Positions 1 through 9,839 of a stretch of 64,000 nucleotides of DNA are shown here, piece by piece. How positions within the stretch are numbered: position 1 is the stretch's first letter; every line of letters starts with the position of its first letter. The DNA lies in the NCBI RefSeq assembly GCF_002838835.1, contig NZ_NHPP01000006.1, forward strand, positions 186,001-250,000, written 5' to 3'. This DNA comes from Siphonobacter sp. SORGH_AS_0500. GTDB lineage: Bacteria > Bacteroidota > Bacteroidia > Cytophagales > Spirosomataceae. The notes below the pieces were generated by a model, which did not search any database, was not told where the DNA came from, and saw nothing but the letters and a program-made list of their open reading frames with translations. Made by a program: the position numbers and the translations under genes.

Positions 1-3000
1 TCAATGCCTGAAGTATCCTTTCTGAGGACGTATTTATTTTCGTCTTTTAACCGAATAGCAATGGTTGGATTTGCCGAAACGAAAGACCCATTCGGAATGG
101 TTTTTCCATCAAAGGTAACTTCTAGAATCGGAGCCGAGCGGTCGGGCTGGACGTGGGCGATCAGGGTAATCAGGTTATTCGTATAGCTTACTTCCGGTAA
201 AACTTGTGGGTTCACGGTTACGGCAATGCGGTTTTCTCCAGTGGCCAGATTAGCATAGGCAATGCTAAGCGGAATAGTCTTGGCCGAATTGACTTTGTAC
301 TGTCTGGTCTGGTTCAGGCCGGAAGTGGCATTCGTAACTACTTCTGTGACTGTCAGCGAATCAGCAAATAGCTGCGTACTGGCCAGGTCAAAGCTCAGGT
401 TTTGCGTGTAGGGGGCTCCTTCCGTAAGGTAAGTTGTTGTATTGGGTAAATACGCCGACTGCCCCTTCAAGTGGAGGGCTCCTTCGGGTACTTCCTGATA
501 CGATACTAACCACCGATTGAGCTGCGGAGCCGTTGGGCCGCTGATCTTTTCACGCAGTCGCAGGTAAGGATATTTTTTAGCATCAACACCATTTTTAATA
601 TCGGTCAGACTAGAAGTCAGGTTGGCGTAAAGCAGCGTTTCATTTCCCTGGTTATCCACGCCATACACATCTAATGATGATTTCTGCTGAGCATTCCGGG
701 TTACCTGCTGACGAATAGCACCCCATTGATTTGCCGGGCCAATGAGTGCCGAACTCAGCGTTGCCGCCGTTGCCGTTCCGGTGAAACTCCAGCGGTTATT
801 CTGAAGCACGGCGAAATCCGTAAGTACGTTATCAAACTGGGTTGCATTACTCTGAGCCCAGCCGCCCGTACTGCCTTTAATGTAAGTAAACGAAGCGGTA
901 GACCATTGATTATTATTGCTCAAAGCCTGATCGGCACTCCGAACCCGCCAGAAATAAACTGTGCTGTCGGTAGCTAATAAAGACACCTTCCAGCCTTCGG
1001 TATTACTAATGGGTAAAGTCGTCGTTTTCTTGAACGAGCTGGTAAATGCTGCGGAAGTGTCCAGTTCGAATATAATCTGAGGCGTACCGCTGATAGTAGC
1101 GACTGGCGTGTATTCGGCTACGAGTCGAGCGGTAGGCGTGTTATTTTCCTGAGTACCTATAATGGCAAAGTCATGAGGTAACAAAGGCCGGGCTAGTGAG
1201 CCGGGAAGGACTACATTCAGACTGGCTTTGTTGTTCTGTTTTGAAATTTCGTCGAGTTGATTGTTCGCGTCAATAACTACATCGAAACGGGTGTTCCCAC
1301 CCGCATGGGCCTGGTTATTAACCGTAAAATAAACCGTATCCTGATAGGCAATAGGGGCGTATTGCTTTGTCCCCAGATCAATTTCACGACCGTTGGAAAG
1401 TGTTCTTTTCAGGCTTACCGAAAAAGGTTTCTTTACATTTTTACCCAGATTGCTAATGACAATACCTACCCGGAAAGAGTCGGCTGGGGTGGTTAGTGCT
1501 TTCTTGTCCAGGCCCTGAACAAAAAGCGTTTGGGACTTGATGGCATAATCCAGCTTGGAAGCCGGATACAAAACGATAGCTGGGTCTCCCTGAAGGGTAA
1601 ATTGTTCGGCGTGAGCAATGTGGTAAAAATCGCTATTGTTTGCCAGAAAGCGTTTCACGGCCTGTTGCTGAATGTAGCCGAAAGGTTTGGCAAACGTGGT
1701 GCTGTCTGAGAACAAACCATTGTAAATCTGGTCCGCATATTCTTTCAGAACAAAAGGATAACCAATGTCAGTTAACGCTAAAAATAGAATCGCTCCTTTA
1801 TTAGGGGTGTTTACCCAGTCTGTCCCAAAGGTTTTAGAATTCTGGAAGTAAAAGTTACCAGAGGCACAACCATTCATAAAGATGAGCGGATATTTCCCGT
1901 TGTTACGATACCCTAACTGCTCATTTGAGGCCATGCCAATCTCAATGTCCGAAACCGTAGGGCTGGAATGTCCGAAGAAAGTAATCATCGATAAACCACT
2001 ATTAACCTGTTCCTGAATGTTCAAAAACTCAACAGGTTCATCGGTTTTCTTGCCCATTAATTCTACCCGGGTGCCTAAGAGCTTATTCTGTGCGGTTTGC
2101 TGTAACTGATTTAAGTTGTTTCGAAAAGAAAGCAATTCATACGAACTACGTCCGCCGCTCAAGTGTAAAATGTTTTTTTGCCACAAGTCGGTCATGGGTT
2201 TGGACTCATGCTCCTTGACTTTAGCCAGATAGTCTAAAACAGTTTGTGGACTGTTGGTTTGAAGTCTTCCAATGGGGATAGCGGGCTCGTAAATTCCTTT
2301 TCCATTTAATCCCATAGTCATGGTGATATCGGAGCCAGGCCAGCCTGAACTAGGAACCATGTCAATCTGATTCCGATTAGGATTAAATCTTAACCCTTGC
2401 GGATCGGTAGATTGGCCGATTAGGAAAACAGACTGGGGATTTCCTTTTCTGAGCATAAAATCCAGAAAACGCCGAATGGCCAGCGGACTCGTTTCTCCGT
2501 AATTGAACTGATCGTATAACTGAAAAATGGAAACCGTTAAGGTATCGTATTTTCCACCCGCTTCGGAGGCTCTGTAACGGGCATACGCCCGAACCGCATT
2601 TGACTCACTACCCGCAGGTTTTTGTAAAGCCGGATGCGTAATGATTAAATAGTTGTGTGATTTGGGGTTGATGTTTCGGAAAGAGGTTCGCGAAATAAGA
2701 GGTACAGATTTAAACTCCCGCGTAATCAGAACTTTTCGAGCCGCTTGAGTTCCTCTGACAATAACCTGAAAATCAGTATCTGAAGGTAAGCCGCCAATTC
2801 GGCGAACTTCATTTTTATCCGTAATGTCGTAGGCAAGGAGCGAAGCATTGTTACTGCCGGGAATTGAAAGATAAGAGCGACCGGCTGATTGAGGAATCAA
2901 CTGGAATGTCTTAGAACCCAAGCCATTCATGCGAGTGAGCTGCGGATAAGTTACTCGGGCGTAGGTAGCTGAATATGCATCCCGAGAGCCGTTATTAACC

Positions 3001-3887
3001 CCTTTGGAAACCGTTTTTAAGACTAACGTCTGGTTACTGATGTCTGAAAACTCAAGTGGGAAACTGAATTTTTTTGTATAATAATAGTCAAAAAAACCTT
3101 CTCCGAGCGTTCGGGAAGCGGAGCCTGCTGAAAAAACAAGTCGGTGATTATCAGGTAATCGCCCCGTCATCAGCCATTCTACTCGGGGTTTTGTTGCCGC
3201 AGAGGTAGCCAGATCGGTAATGGTAAAGTTTTCCTGCCATTCTTCGTTTATAGACCTTACGGGGCCTGTCCAGCCTTCTCCGTAATCATAATGGCTGAAA
3301 AGCATGGCTCCTGCCAGTGTTCCTACGGGGCGGGCAAAACCAACGGGATACTCAGACGTATAGAGTTTCAGAATCTCTTCCAGGTGGTAAGCCTCGGGAG
3401 TTAAAGAGGAATAATCCGTATCCCGGTACGAATCCATGCGTTTCCCGGCTTTTCCAGTGGTAGAGTAGGTTAGAAAATAAGCCGTCGAATCGGAATAAAG
3501 ACTAAAGTAAGGATGAGGCTGAGCACTATTGGGAATGTATAATAATGAGTCGGGAGCTCCATCATTTCCTTCGGCATAAAACTCGATATAGTCGGAGGCA
3601 TCGAGTTTTCGGTCTTGTTCGCCTTCTACAAAAATCGACTGTTCTTTTCCTCGCCAGTACAACTGGATCATGCGGGGATCAATGCCCGTATTGAATCCGG
3701 CCTTCTGTAATTCAGCAGAGGTAATTCGATACACTCCTTTTTGAGCAATTGGAATCCTGAAATAGGATTGCTCATAATTGATCCATTCATTCCCGAAAGT
3801 CTGAGCCGATGCCAGAAACGGGGAAAACAGGCCGATTAGGATGAATAGTAAATAAATCTTCTGGGTGGGGATGGATAGTTTTTCCAA
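1..3887 (-). CDS. C25-family cysteine peptidase, PorU2-like T9SS sortase (partial, 3' end off window)
   Basis: About 1,295 codons stay open to the left edge, so the C-terminus is missing. From a TTG at 3887 the protein begins with a signal peptide (hydrophobic YLLFILIGLF, cleavage after ASAQ). A beta-rich N-terminal region is followed by a gingipain-type C25 domain whose catalytic His lies in FFGHSS (about residue 638) and Cys in FMNGCASG (about 673). CARDB/fibronectin-like beta repeats follow (NNQLDEISKQNNKASL). In the family, C25 proteins of this architecture act at the outer membrane as type IX secretion sortases or relatives; the specific PorU2 role is inferred. No ATG exists near the signal peptide, and the frame is open upstream into the neighbouring membrane-protein gene, so the start is uncertain. 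Confidence 0.8.
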   Translation of the reverse strand, partial: MEKLSIPTQKIYLLFILIGLFSPFLASAQTFGNEWINYEQSYFRIPIAQKGVYRITSAELQKAGFNTGIDPRMIQLYWRGKEQSIFVEGEQDRKLDASDYIEFYAEGNDGAPDSLLYIPNSAQPHPYFSLYSDSTAYFLTYSTTGKAGKRMDSYRDTDYSSLTPEAYHLEEILKLYTSEYPVGFARPVGTLAGAMLFSHYDYGEGWTGPVRSINEEWQENFTITDLATSAATKPRVEWLMTGRLPDNHRLVFSAGSASRTLGEGFFDYYYTKKFSFPLEFSDISNQTLVLKTVSKGVNNGSRDAYSATYARVTYPQLTRMNGLGSKTFQLIPQSAGRSYLSIPGSNNASLLAYDITDKNEVRRIGGLPSDTDFQVIVRGTQAARKVLITREFKSVPLISRTSFRNINPKSHNYLIITHPALQKPAGSESNAVRAYARYRASEAGGKYDTLTVSIFQLYDQFNYGETSPLAIRRFLDFMLRKGNPQSVFLIGQSTDPQGLRFNPNRNQIDMVPSSGWPGSDITMTMGLNGKGIYEPAIPIGRLQTNSPQTVLDYLAKVKEHESKPMTDLWQKNILHLSGGRSSYELLSFRNNLNQLQQTAQNKLLGTRVELMGKKTDEPVEFLNIQEQVNSGLSMITFFGHSSPTVSDIEIGMASNEQLGYRNNGKYPLIFMNGCASGNFYFQNSKTFGTDWVNTPNKGAILFLALTDIGYPFVLKEYADQIYNGLFSDSTTFAKPFGYIQQQAVKRFLANNSDFYHIAHAEQFTLQGDPAIVLYPASKLDYAIKSQTLFVQGLDKKALTTPADSFRVGIVISNLGKNVKKPFSVSLKRTLSNGREIDLGTKQYAPIAYQDTVYFTVNNQAHAGGNTRFDVVIDANNQLDEISKQNNKASLNVVLPGSLARPLLPHDFAIIGTQENNTPTARLVAEYTPVATISGTPQIIFELDTSAAFTSSFKKTTTLPISNTEGWKVSLLATDSTVYFWRVRSADQALSNNNQWSTASFTYIKGSTGGWAQSNATQFDNVLTDFAVLQNNRWSFTGTATAATLSSALIGPANQWGAIRQQVTRNAQQKSSLDVYGVDNQGNETLLYANLTSSLTDIKNGVDAKKYPYLRLREKISGPTAPQLNRWLVSYQEVPEGALHLKGQSAYLPNTTTYLTEGAPYTQNLSFDLASTQLFADSLTVTEVVTNATSGLNQTRQYKVNSAKTIPLSIAYANLATGENRIAVTVNPQVLPEVSYTNNLITLIAHVQPDRSAPILEVTFDGKTIPNGSFVSANPTIAIRLKDENKYVLRKDTSGI

Positions 3888-3892
3888 AGGCT

Positions 3893-5041
3893 TTAATGGA
3901 TTGAATTTTTTAGGTAAAAGGGCACAAATGGATGATAGGGCAAATATAAAAAATATATAGCGTTGAACTTTTCTCCAGTAGATAGGTAAAGCTGCAAAAT
4001 GCCCGAGAACGAAGAGAAGTAGAAAAAAAGTGGAAGGAGCCATTAAGCGAATATCCAGAGGATCAAAAGGAGAAAATGCCCGTAGGATAATTAATGTAAT
4101 ACCTAATACCAGAGCTACCACTAAGTACCAATAAGTAAGTTGAATGGAATGGGGATCGGCTTTTTCAGGAGTGAACACTCTAATTTTTAAAAGCTTATAG
4201 ATGATATACCCCTGAATAAAAAAACCTAGTAAACCTATAAAATCAACAGAATAAAAGTTATCCCAGTCTCGAATAAGTAACAACTCATTCGCTAAAGAAC
4301 TTAAAACCATTAATGTCCATTCAGGCCAGGGTTCAACGGCAATAAAACGAGTACCGCCCCAAATATGATTACTGAGTTTTTCACTAATAAAAAAATATCC
4401 GCCGAAACTTAAGATTAACAATAACCCTAAAATTAAAAACTGAAACATTAAGTTTTTTTATTAGTAAAGTACGCAAGTAAAGCAGCTATAAAAATTAATC
4501 CTGCTGAAATACCTCCAATGTATTTGGTAAAGAACATACCAAATCCAGTTATGAAAATCCAAAATAATAGACGAAAATTCATTTGGTTATGGAAGGCATG
4601 CCAGATTCCATGAGTAAAAGAAAGCGTAAAAGCGAATAATAAGGATTCTGACCAACTGAAAGCTAATACTTTAATGAAAGCAAGCAGCGATAAGGCCAGG
4701 ATAGGAGCTTTGTCTGCCCAGGTTTTATTTAATTCATACAATACCCAAATAATGACGATCAGGTTGACAAGTTTTGAAGCCCATATGCCATTTAGTCCGA
4801 GATATAACCCAATTAGAATGAATGATGGATAACCAAGAGGCCAAATGGAATTGTATACAATTTCACCACTTTCTAATATAATCGTTGGCCCCAACCCTGC
4901 TTTAAACCTCTCCGCAGTCTGGATGTAATAATGAGAGTCATTTACCAGACAATAATCACTAGACATTAGTATCCTTACTAGTGATAATGCCGTGACTGAT
5001 ATAAAAAGAAGCAAGAGCTTACGTTGACTGGTTAATAACAT
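3893..5041 (-). CDS. Multi-pass GT-C-like membrane protein, frameshifted copy
   Basis: Paralogue of the intact protein at 5132-6295. The first part (197 codons, ATG at 5041, stop at 4448) has an N-terminal TM helix, a luminal loop with an Asp (VNDSHYYIQTAERF) and several TM helices. The second half, matching the paralogue from its WGGNRIDE region (here IWGGTRFIAV) onward, lies in another frame from about 4447. Adding one A to the A7 run (T7 on plus, near 4455) joins the halves. GT-C enzymes transfer sugars from polyprenyl-phosphate donors at the membrane; donor and acceptor are unknown here. The downstream frame has no stop before the peptidase gene. If the A6 run at 3906-3911 were A5, the protein would end LLPKNSIH at 3893, matching the paralogue's LLPKN end. 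Confidence 0.6.
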
Positions 5042-5131
5042 ATTAGTTGCTTAAGGTTTAGAATATAAATAGGGGGTTGTTAATAAAATAGGTATCCTAT
5101 ACCATAAACTATTGTTGTACTTTGAAAATGG

Positions 5132-6295
5132 TTATAATTTATTAAACAAGGCTTCTATTTTAGATAAATTTTTAGGAAGCAGATTAGTAATAGTCGTTGT
5201 TAATAAAAACAAAGTAATCGGGATTTCTACTTTCTGCCAGAGATTAGAACGGACAGGATTAGAGAGCCAGTCTAGCCCGGCAATTAGCCAAAGAAAGGTT
5301 GTAGGGGCCAGAAGACGATAGGATAGCATATCAAAGGCACTGAAGAAACGTAAATAAAAAATAATTGATAGGTAGAGTGACCCGGTCAGGAATAGGAGCT
5401 TGGGCCTGGATAAGGTAAATGAAATACCTAGTAATTCTTTTCTATAAATTTTAATAACATAAACCATTAACATAAGCTGAATGACTAATCCTATCCAGGC
5501 GAATGGGTCGGGTAAACTTACATCTCTTAACAAGATAAACTCATTGATTAGTCCTGGAATAATTAAGATAAGTACTTCTTTCCAGGGCTTAATTTCATCA
5601 ATTCTATTGCCTCCCCAAACTAACTGACCTTTGTATTTATTAAGTAAAAAATATGCATAGTAGCCTACGAAAAGTAAAATTGAATTTAAGAAGGTCCATT
5701 TGGCTCTTTTAAAATCTCTTTTCCAAAGGTAGTAGACCGATAAAATTCCTGTAAAGATTCCCATGAAAAGCCCAATGTATCTGATCAGGAAAGAAGCATA
5801 AGCTACTATGAAAAATTTTATTCGGTTAAATAAAAATACGTTGTTATCGTTTTTAAGGTAATCATACAATGTATAAATACTAACAGTAAGAACAACAATG
5901 TAGGCAGTTTCAGACCACGAATAAGCAGCCATTTTACATAAATATCCTACGGGTAATGCAAAAACGAATGCTCTTCTAGGGTGTTTTTTATAGAAGAATA
6001 ATATCATTATTAATAAAAAGATGATATTGACTACTTTAGACGCCCATAAGACAGATATAGGAAGAATGCAATAAATGACTAATATGCAAGTTGAGTAACC
6101 GATAGGCCATAAAGAGTTCCAGATCGATTTGTATTGATAGCCATTTCCTTCTGCCATAGAAACAGCAGATTCTAAATACCCGTAAGAATCTGGAGTTCTT
6201 CCATAGTCAGGCATAATAAAAACGGTTCCTATAACTAAAATTGTGTAAAATATACTCAGTAATAGTAGCTTATAGTTATTTATTAATTTTAGCAT
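5132..6295 (-). CDS. Multi-pass GT-C-like membrane protein (glycosyltransferase 39-like)
   Basis: 387 residues with about ten predicted TM helices. After the first helix comes a periplasmic loop with an acidic site (RTPDSYGYLESAVSM), where GT-C glycosyltransferases carry their catalytic Asp, followed by WPIGYS and WASKVVNI, both shared with the neighbouring paralogue. Probably transfers a sugar to a lipid, polysaccharide or protein at the inner membrane. The pair plus a C25 peptidase on the same strand, with a 90-bp gap between the paralogues, suggests a link to cell-surface or secreted-protein processing, but this is inference. Sequence and codon use are AT-richer than the genes further right. 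Confidence 0.6.
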   Translation of the reverse strand: MLKLINNYKLLLLSIFYTILVIGTVFIMPDYGRTPDSYGYLESAVSMAEGNGYQYKSIWNSLWPIGYSTCILVIYCILPISVLWASKVVNIIFLLIMILFFYKKHPRRAFVFALPVGYLCKMAAYSWSETAYIVVLTVSIYTLYDYLKNDNNVFLFNRIKFFIVAYASFLIRYIGLFMGIFTGILSVYYLWKRDFKRAKWTFLNSILLFVGYYAYFLLNKYKGQLVWGGNRIDEIKPWKEVLILIIPGLINEFILLRDVSLPDPFAWIGLVIQLMLMVYVIKIYRKELLGISFTLSRPKLLFLTGSLYLSIIFYLRFFSAFDMLSYRLLAPTTFLWLIAGLDWLSNPVRSNLWQKVEIPITLFLLTTTITNLLPKNLSKIEALFNKL

Positions 6296-6724
6296 AAAAA
6301 TCTTATTAAGTTAGGTGAAGTTAATTATGACTTAGTTAATGATTGCCTTTACAAAAATGTACTTTGAATACACCATGCGATGCTAGACTGCAATTCCTAT
6401 GCTTGGTCTTGTCTAGGCTTGGCAACTTATCCTATACTATCTTTCCTCCTAAAGCTATACTGTTCTGAATGGAAGATTAGTACCAATTCATGACTATAAC
6501 ACGCTGATTAACAGATAACATAAGTAGGGGGCATAACATCCCTTCAAAAATACTTCCCTGTTTTTGACATTTGATAGTAGCCTAAAAAAATATTTTACCA
6601 ACTACCTTGCATTGCAAAGTACCTGCTATTACTTTTGTCTCAGAAACCGGATTAGGATTCTGGCTTTGATGAAATCCTTAGTACTGAGGTCATCGAACCC
6701 GAACCTGTTTAAACAATACGCGAA
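6296..6724. other. Intergenic region between divergent genes
   Basis: 429 bp between the GT-C-like gene (minus) and padR (plus). It holds the plus-strand promoter at 6607-6637. I found no convincing promoter for the minus gene, no hairpin terminator and no further ORF. Confidence 0.5.
6607..6637 (+). promoter_or_regulatory. Bacteroidota-type promoter for padR-pspC operon
   Basis: TTG at 6607-6609, 20 nt, then TACTTTTG at 6630-6637, an exact match to the TAnnTTTG -7 consensus. Predicted start near 6644 gives an 80-nt leader before the padR ATG. Confidence 0.65.
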
Positions 6725-7066
6725 ATGAACCTGGAAAATGCTCAAGTGCAAATGCGGAAGGGAATCCTTGAATTCTGCATTCTGCATATCATCTCGCGGG
6801 GAGAGGTTTATGCCTCAAACATGCTGGAGGAACTAACAGCGGCAAAAATCATGGTCGTTGAAGGGACGCTTTATCCACTGCTCACCCGACTGAAAAACTC
6901 AGGGCTGTTGGATTACAAGTGGGTAGAGTCCTCGTCGGGCCCCCCACGAAAATATTATATTCTAACGGATAGTGGCCGCGAATTCCTGGTACAACTTCAG
7001 ACCACCTGGGAGGAGCTTCAAACGTCAGTAAATCAAATTGTTACAAACGAATCGAAGGGCGAATAG
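6725..7066 (+). CDS. PadR family transcriptional regulator
   Basis: 113 residues, the usual length of short PadR proteins. The winged helix is visible: GILEFCILHIIS, EGTLYPLLTRLKNSGLL (recognition helix) and PPRKYYILTDSGREFL (wing), then a dimerisation helix. PadR proteins repress neighbouring membrane or efflux genes and often respond to envelope stress or small ligands. It lies 80 bp upstream of the PspC/GIN-domain gene; PadR-PspC pairs are common in Bacteroidota, so it probably controls that gene and itself. The ATG at 6725 follows a good promoter. Confidence 0.9.
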   Translation: MNLENAQVQMRKGILEFCILHIISRGEVYASNMLEELTAAKIMVVEGTLYPLLTRLKNSGLLDYKWVESSSGPPRKYYILTDSGREFLVQLQTTWEELQTSVNQIVTNESKGE

Positions 7067-7146
7067 TGGAAGAGAATGCAGCGATAACCCCACTTCTCTT
7101 CTCGGATTCTACCATTCCATCATGCTAACATTCATTCGTTGAACCA

Positions 7147-9690
7147 ATGAAAAAGACTATATCCATCACCATTGCAGGAGTTGTTTTCCACATTGAGGAA
7201 GACGGCTACGACCGCCTGCAAGGCTACCTGGAGTCCATTAAACGCTATTTTTCTGCGTACGAAGGCAGTGCCGAGATCATTGAAGATATCGAAGCCCGTA
7301 TTGCGGAGAAATTTTATGACAAGGTCAAAAAAGAAGAAAAACAGGCCATTACCTCCGAAGACGTCGATCAGTTGATTCAGTCTATGGGAACCGTAGCTGA
7401 CTTTGAGGCCATCGAAGAAGAAGAAGATTTTGGTGCTTCGAAATCAGCGTATACGCAGACCAGTGCAGAAAATCAGCAAACGTACGCCCACGCAGAGGCT
7501 GGTTCAACCTTTACGAGTGAACAGCAGGCGTTCCCACCAGCTCAGAAACGGCTGTATCGGGATACCAAGCGTAAAGTGTTAGGTGGCGTTTGTGCGGGCA
7601 TCGCCCATTACCTCAATTTCGACCCGTTGTGGGTTCGGCTGGCAACTTTATTCCTGTTCATTGGACTGCCTATTTTTGGTGGATGGTCTCATACGGGAGA
7701 CTTCTTTGGTCCTCTGAGTGGTATTGTCTTCATTGTTTACATTGCTTGCTGGGTTTCATTTCCCGGGAATGCGAATCTGGAAGAAGACGAAAAATTGCGT
7801 AAACTCTACCGCGATCCCGAGCGAAAAGCTCTGGGCGGCGTTGCTGCCGGGGTAGCCGCGTATACAGGCTGGGATTTAGCAATCATTCGCTTTGTTTGGG
7901 TCATTAGCATACTGTTTTTCGGCACGGGTCTGATTCTGTATTTAGTCTTGTGGATCATTACTCCAACGGCAAAAACGCTGACGGATCGTATGAAAATGCA
8001 GGGCGAACCCATTACGCTGAATAACATCGAAACCAATATTAAGCGGACTCTGAATGTTGAAAATCAGACGGTTGAAAGTACGGTTACGAAAGTGCTATTG
8101 TTTCCCTTTCGGGCATTAGCTGCGATTTTCGAAGGTCTGGGACCATTCTTTCGTTTCCTGCTGGTATTAGCACGTATCGTCGTGGGCCTTATTCTGCTGG
8201 GTTGCGGGATGGCCTGTGTGATTTGCCTGCTGATTGCCCTAGGTGCCGCCATTGGATTGTCAGGGTGGGAAGATGTCCCCATAACGGTAGGTATGCCCAT
8301 TAAATTCATTCGGGATGCCTCCCCCTGGATGTTCGTGTTAACATTTCTGGCGGCGGTGGTGCCTGCTCTGGCGATGGGCCTGGCTGGTTTATCACTCTTA
8401 ACGAAACAGAATTATTTTAAACCGCTGGTTTGGCAGACTTTACTGGGTTTATTCCTGGTTGGCTCCATCGGTTCAGGAATTATGATTCCACAATACATTT
8501 CTAATTTCGCCCGTCGGGGAGTCGTAGAGAAAACACGATTTATTGATGGGGACAAAACACCAGTTTTTGATATTGATGAACAGGTTGACGACGAGTTTGA
8601 TGATTTGTACAGCTCACAGGTAACCTTAGAAGGGTACGAAGGCACGGAAATTAAGTTAGTAGAAGAATTTTCAAGCCGGGGTCGTACCACCAAAGAAGCC
8701 CGAGAGCGAGCAGCTCAGTTAAAGCATCAGATTACGCAGAAGGATTCTCTGGTAACCATTGCAAAAAATTTTGAGGCTCCCGATGACATTCCTTTCCGTA
8801 AACCTGAATTGAACATAAAGGTGTTCATTCCCTATGAGAAAGAATTCAGCATGACAGAGTCTTTTGCGAGATACGTAACGAATCGGTTCCCGAATGAGAT
8901 GTTTAATGAGAATATGTTTGCCGGATCAATCTGGAAGTATACTCGCGACGGTGAATTGATCTGCCTGAATCGTTCGGTGCCTCAGGAGGAAGATACGTAT
9001 ATGAGTGATGATGACAGTGACCACTCTTACGAGTCGAGCATTGGCCGAGGTGTACCGCAGGAGTATAACCTGGAAGGCTTTACAAATCTGGACATTTCGG
9101 GCGGGTATGCTGTGGAAGTCAAACGCGGATCGGCTTTCAAGGTAACGGTCTACGCTGAGAATGAACGTAAGCTGGATGATGTAAGCGTGAAAGTTTCGGG
9201 TAATACACTGGTTATCAAACGCAAAAATATACTAGGGTTTAGCTTTAAAAGCAGCCGGGAAAGCATTCGCATCGAAATGCCAGCGTTGGAAGAGGTTGAG
9301 TTTGTGGGAGCAATATCAGCAACGGTGAAAGGTTTCGATCAGGTGAAAAAAATCGAACTGGCCGGAGCTTCCAAGTCTACTTTCTCTGGCTTGAATGCTG
9401 AACAAGTGGATGTAAATGTGCACGGAGCCGCCCGCCTGACTTTATTAGGGTCAGCCCAGCAGTTGAAAGCCGATATTTCCGGAGCGTCACGTTTGGAGGC
9501 CTTTGCTCTTAAAGCCAATGATGTGCAAGTGGATGCGTCAGGAGCTTCCAAAGCTCACGTAACCGCGAATACGAACCTGAACGCTACAGCTTCAGGAGCT
9601 AGCCAGATTAACTACAAAGGCAACGCGAAAGTGGAAGAAAGCCATTCGGGTGGCAGTTCCATAAATCACGAAGAAGAAATGCAGGAATAA
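7147..9690 (+). CDS. PspC-domain membrane protein with C-terminal GIN (DUF2807) domain
   Basis: 847 residues. An acidic cytoplasmic N-terminal domain (1-90) is followed by two PspC domains (about 134-205, KRLYRDTKRKVLGGVCAG; about 217-277, RKLYRDPERKALGGVAAG), more TM segments to about 450, a periplasmic linker, and a beta-helical head GIN/DUF2807 domain (about 638-830, YNLEGFTNLDISGGYAVEV) ending in Gly-Ala-Ser repeats (SGASRLEAF, ASGASKAHV, ASGASQINY). PspC proteins sense envelope stress and GIN domains are surface or periplasmic beta-solenoids. Fusion of both suggests an envelope sensor. Paired with the upstream PadR gene. Confidence 0.85.
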   Translation: MKKTISITIAGVVFHIEEDGYDRLQGYLESIKRYFSAYEGSAEIIEDIEARIAEKFYDKVKKEEKQAITSEDVDQLIQSMGTVADFEAIEEEEDFGASKSAYTQTSAENQQTYAHAEAGSTFTSEQQAFPPAQKRLYRDTKRKVLGGVCAGIAHYLNFDPLWVRLATLFLFIGLPIFGGWSHTGDFFGPLSGIVFIVYIACWVSFPGNANLEEDEKLRKLYRDPERKALGGVAAGVAAYTGWDLAIIRFVWVISILFFGTGLILYLVLWIITPTAKTLTDRMKMQGEPITLNNIETNIKRTLNVENQTVESTVTKVLLFPFRALAAIFEGLGPFFRFLLVLARIVVGLILLGCGMACVICLLIALGAAIGLSGWEDVPITVGMPIKFIRDASPWMFVLTFLAAVVPALAMGLAGLSLLTKQNYFKPLVWQTLLGLFLVGSIGSGIMIPQYISNFARRGVVEKTRFIDGDKTPVFDIDEQVDDEFDDLYSSQVTLEGYEGTEIKLVEEFSSRGRTTKEARERAAQLKHQITQKDSLVTIAKNFEAPDDIPFRKPELNIKVFIPYEKEFSMTESFARYVTNRFPNEMFNENMFAGSIWKYTRDGELICLNRSVPQEEDTYMSDDDSDHSYESSIGRGVPQEYNLEGFTNLDISGGYAVEVKRGSAFKVTVYAENERKLDDVSVKVSGNTLVIKRKNILGFSFKSSRESIRIEMPALEEVEFVGAISATVKGFDQVKKIELAGASKSTFSGLNAEQVDVNVHGAARLTLLGSAQQLKADISGASRLEAFALKANDVQVDASGASKAHVTANTNLNATASGASQINYKGNAKVEESHSGGSSINHEEEMQE

Positions 9691-9720
9691 TAAAAAGTAA
9701 AGTAACCGTCAAAAAGAAAA

Positions 9721-9758
9721 ACCCTGCCAAGGCTCCAAAAGCTAAGGCAGGGTTTTTT
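9721..9758 (+). terminator. Rho-independent terminator
   Basis: 8-bp stem accctgcc/ggcagggt (9721-9728 with 9746-9753) followed by six T. Ends the padR-pspC transcript. Confidence 0.8.
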
Positions 9759-9839
9759 CGTTATTATAGGTATTGATTTGAATAAAGTCTTGGGGACTAG
9801 GAGCTCAAAACCTAAACCCCAAACTCAAAACATTAACCT

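Noticed and set aside
4448..4461. Programmed -1 ribosomal frameshift in the GT-C-like gene
   Set aside because: In-frame codons give T AAA AAA, not a full X XXY YYZ heptamer, and the paralogue needs no frameshift; an indel in the A7 run is simpler.
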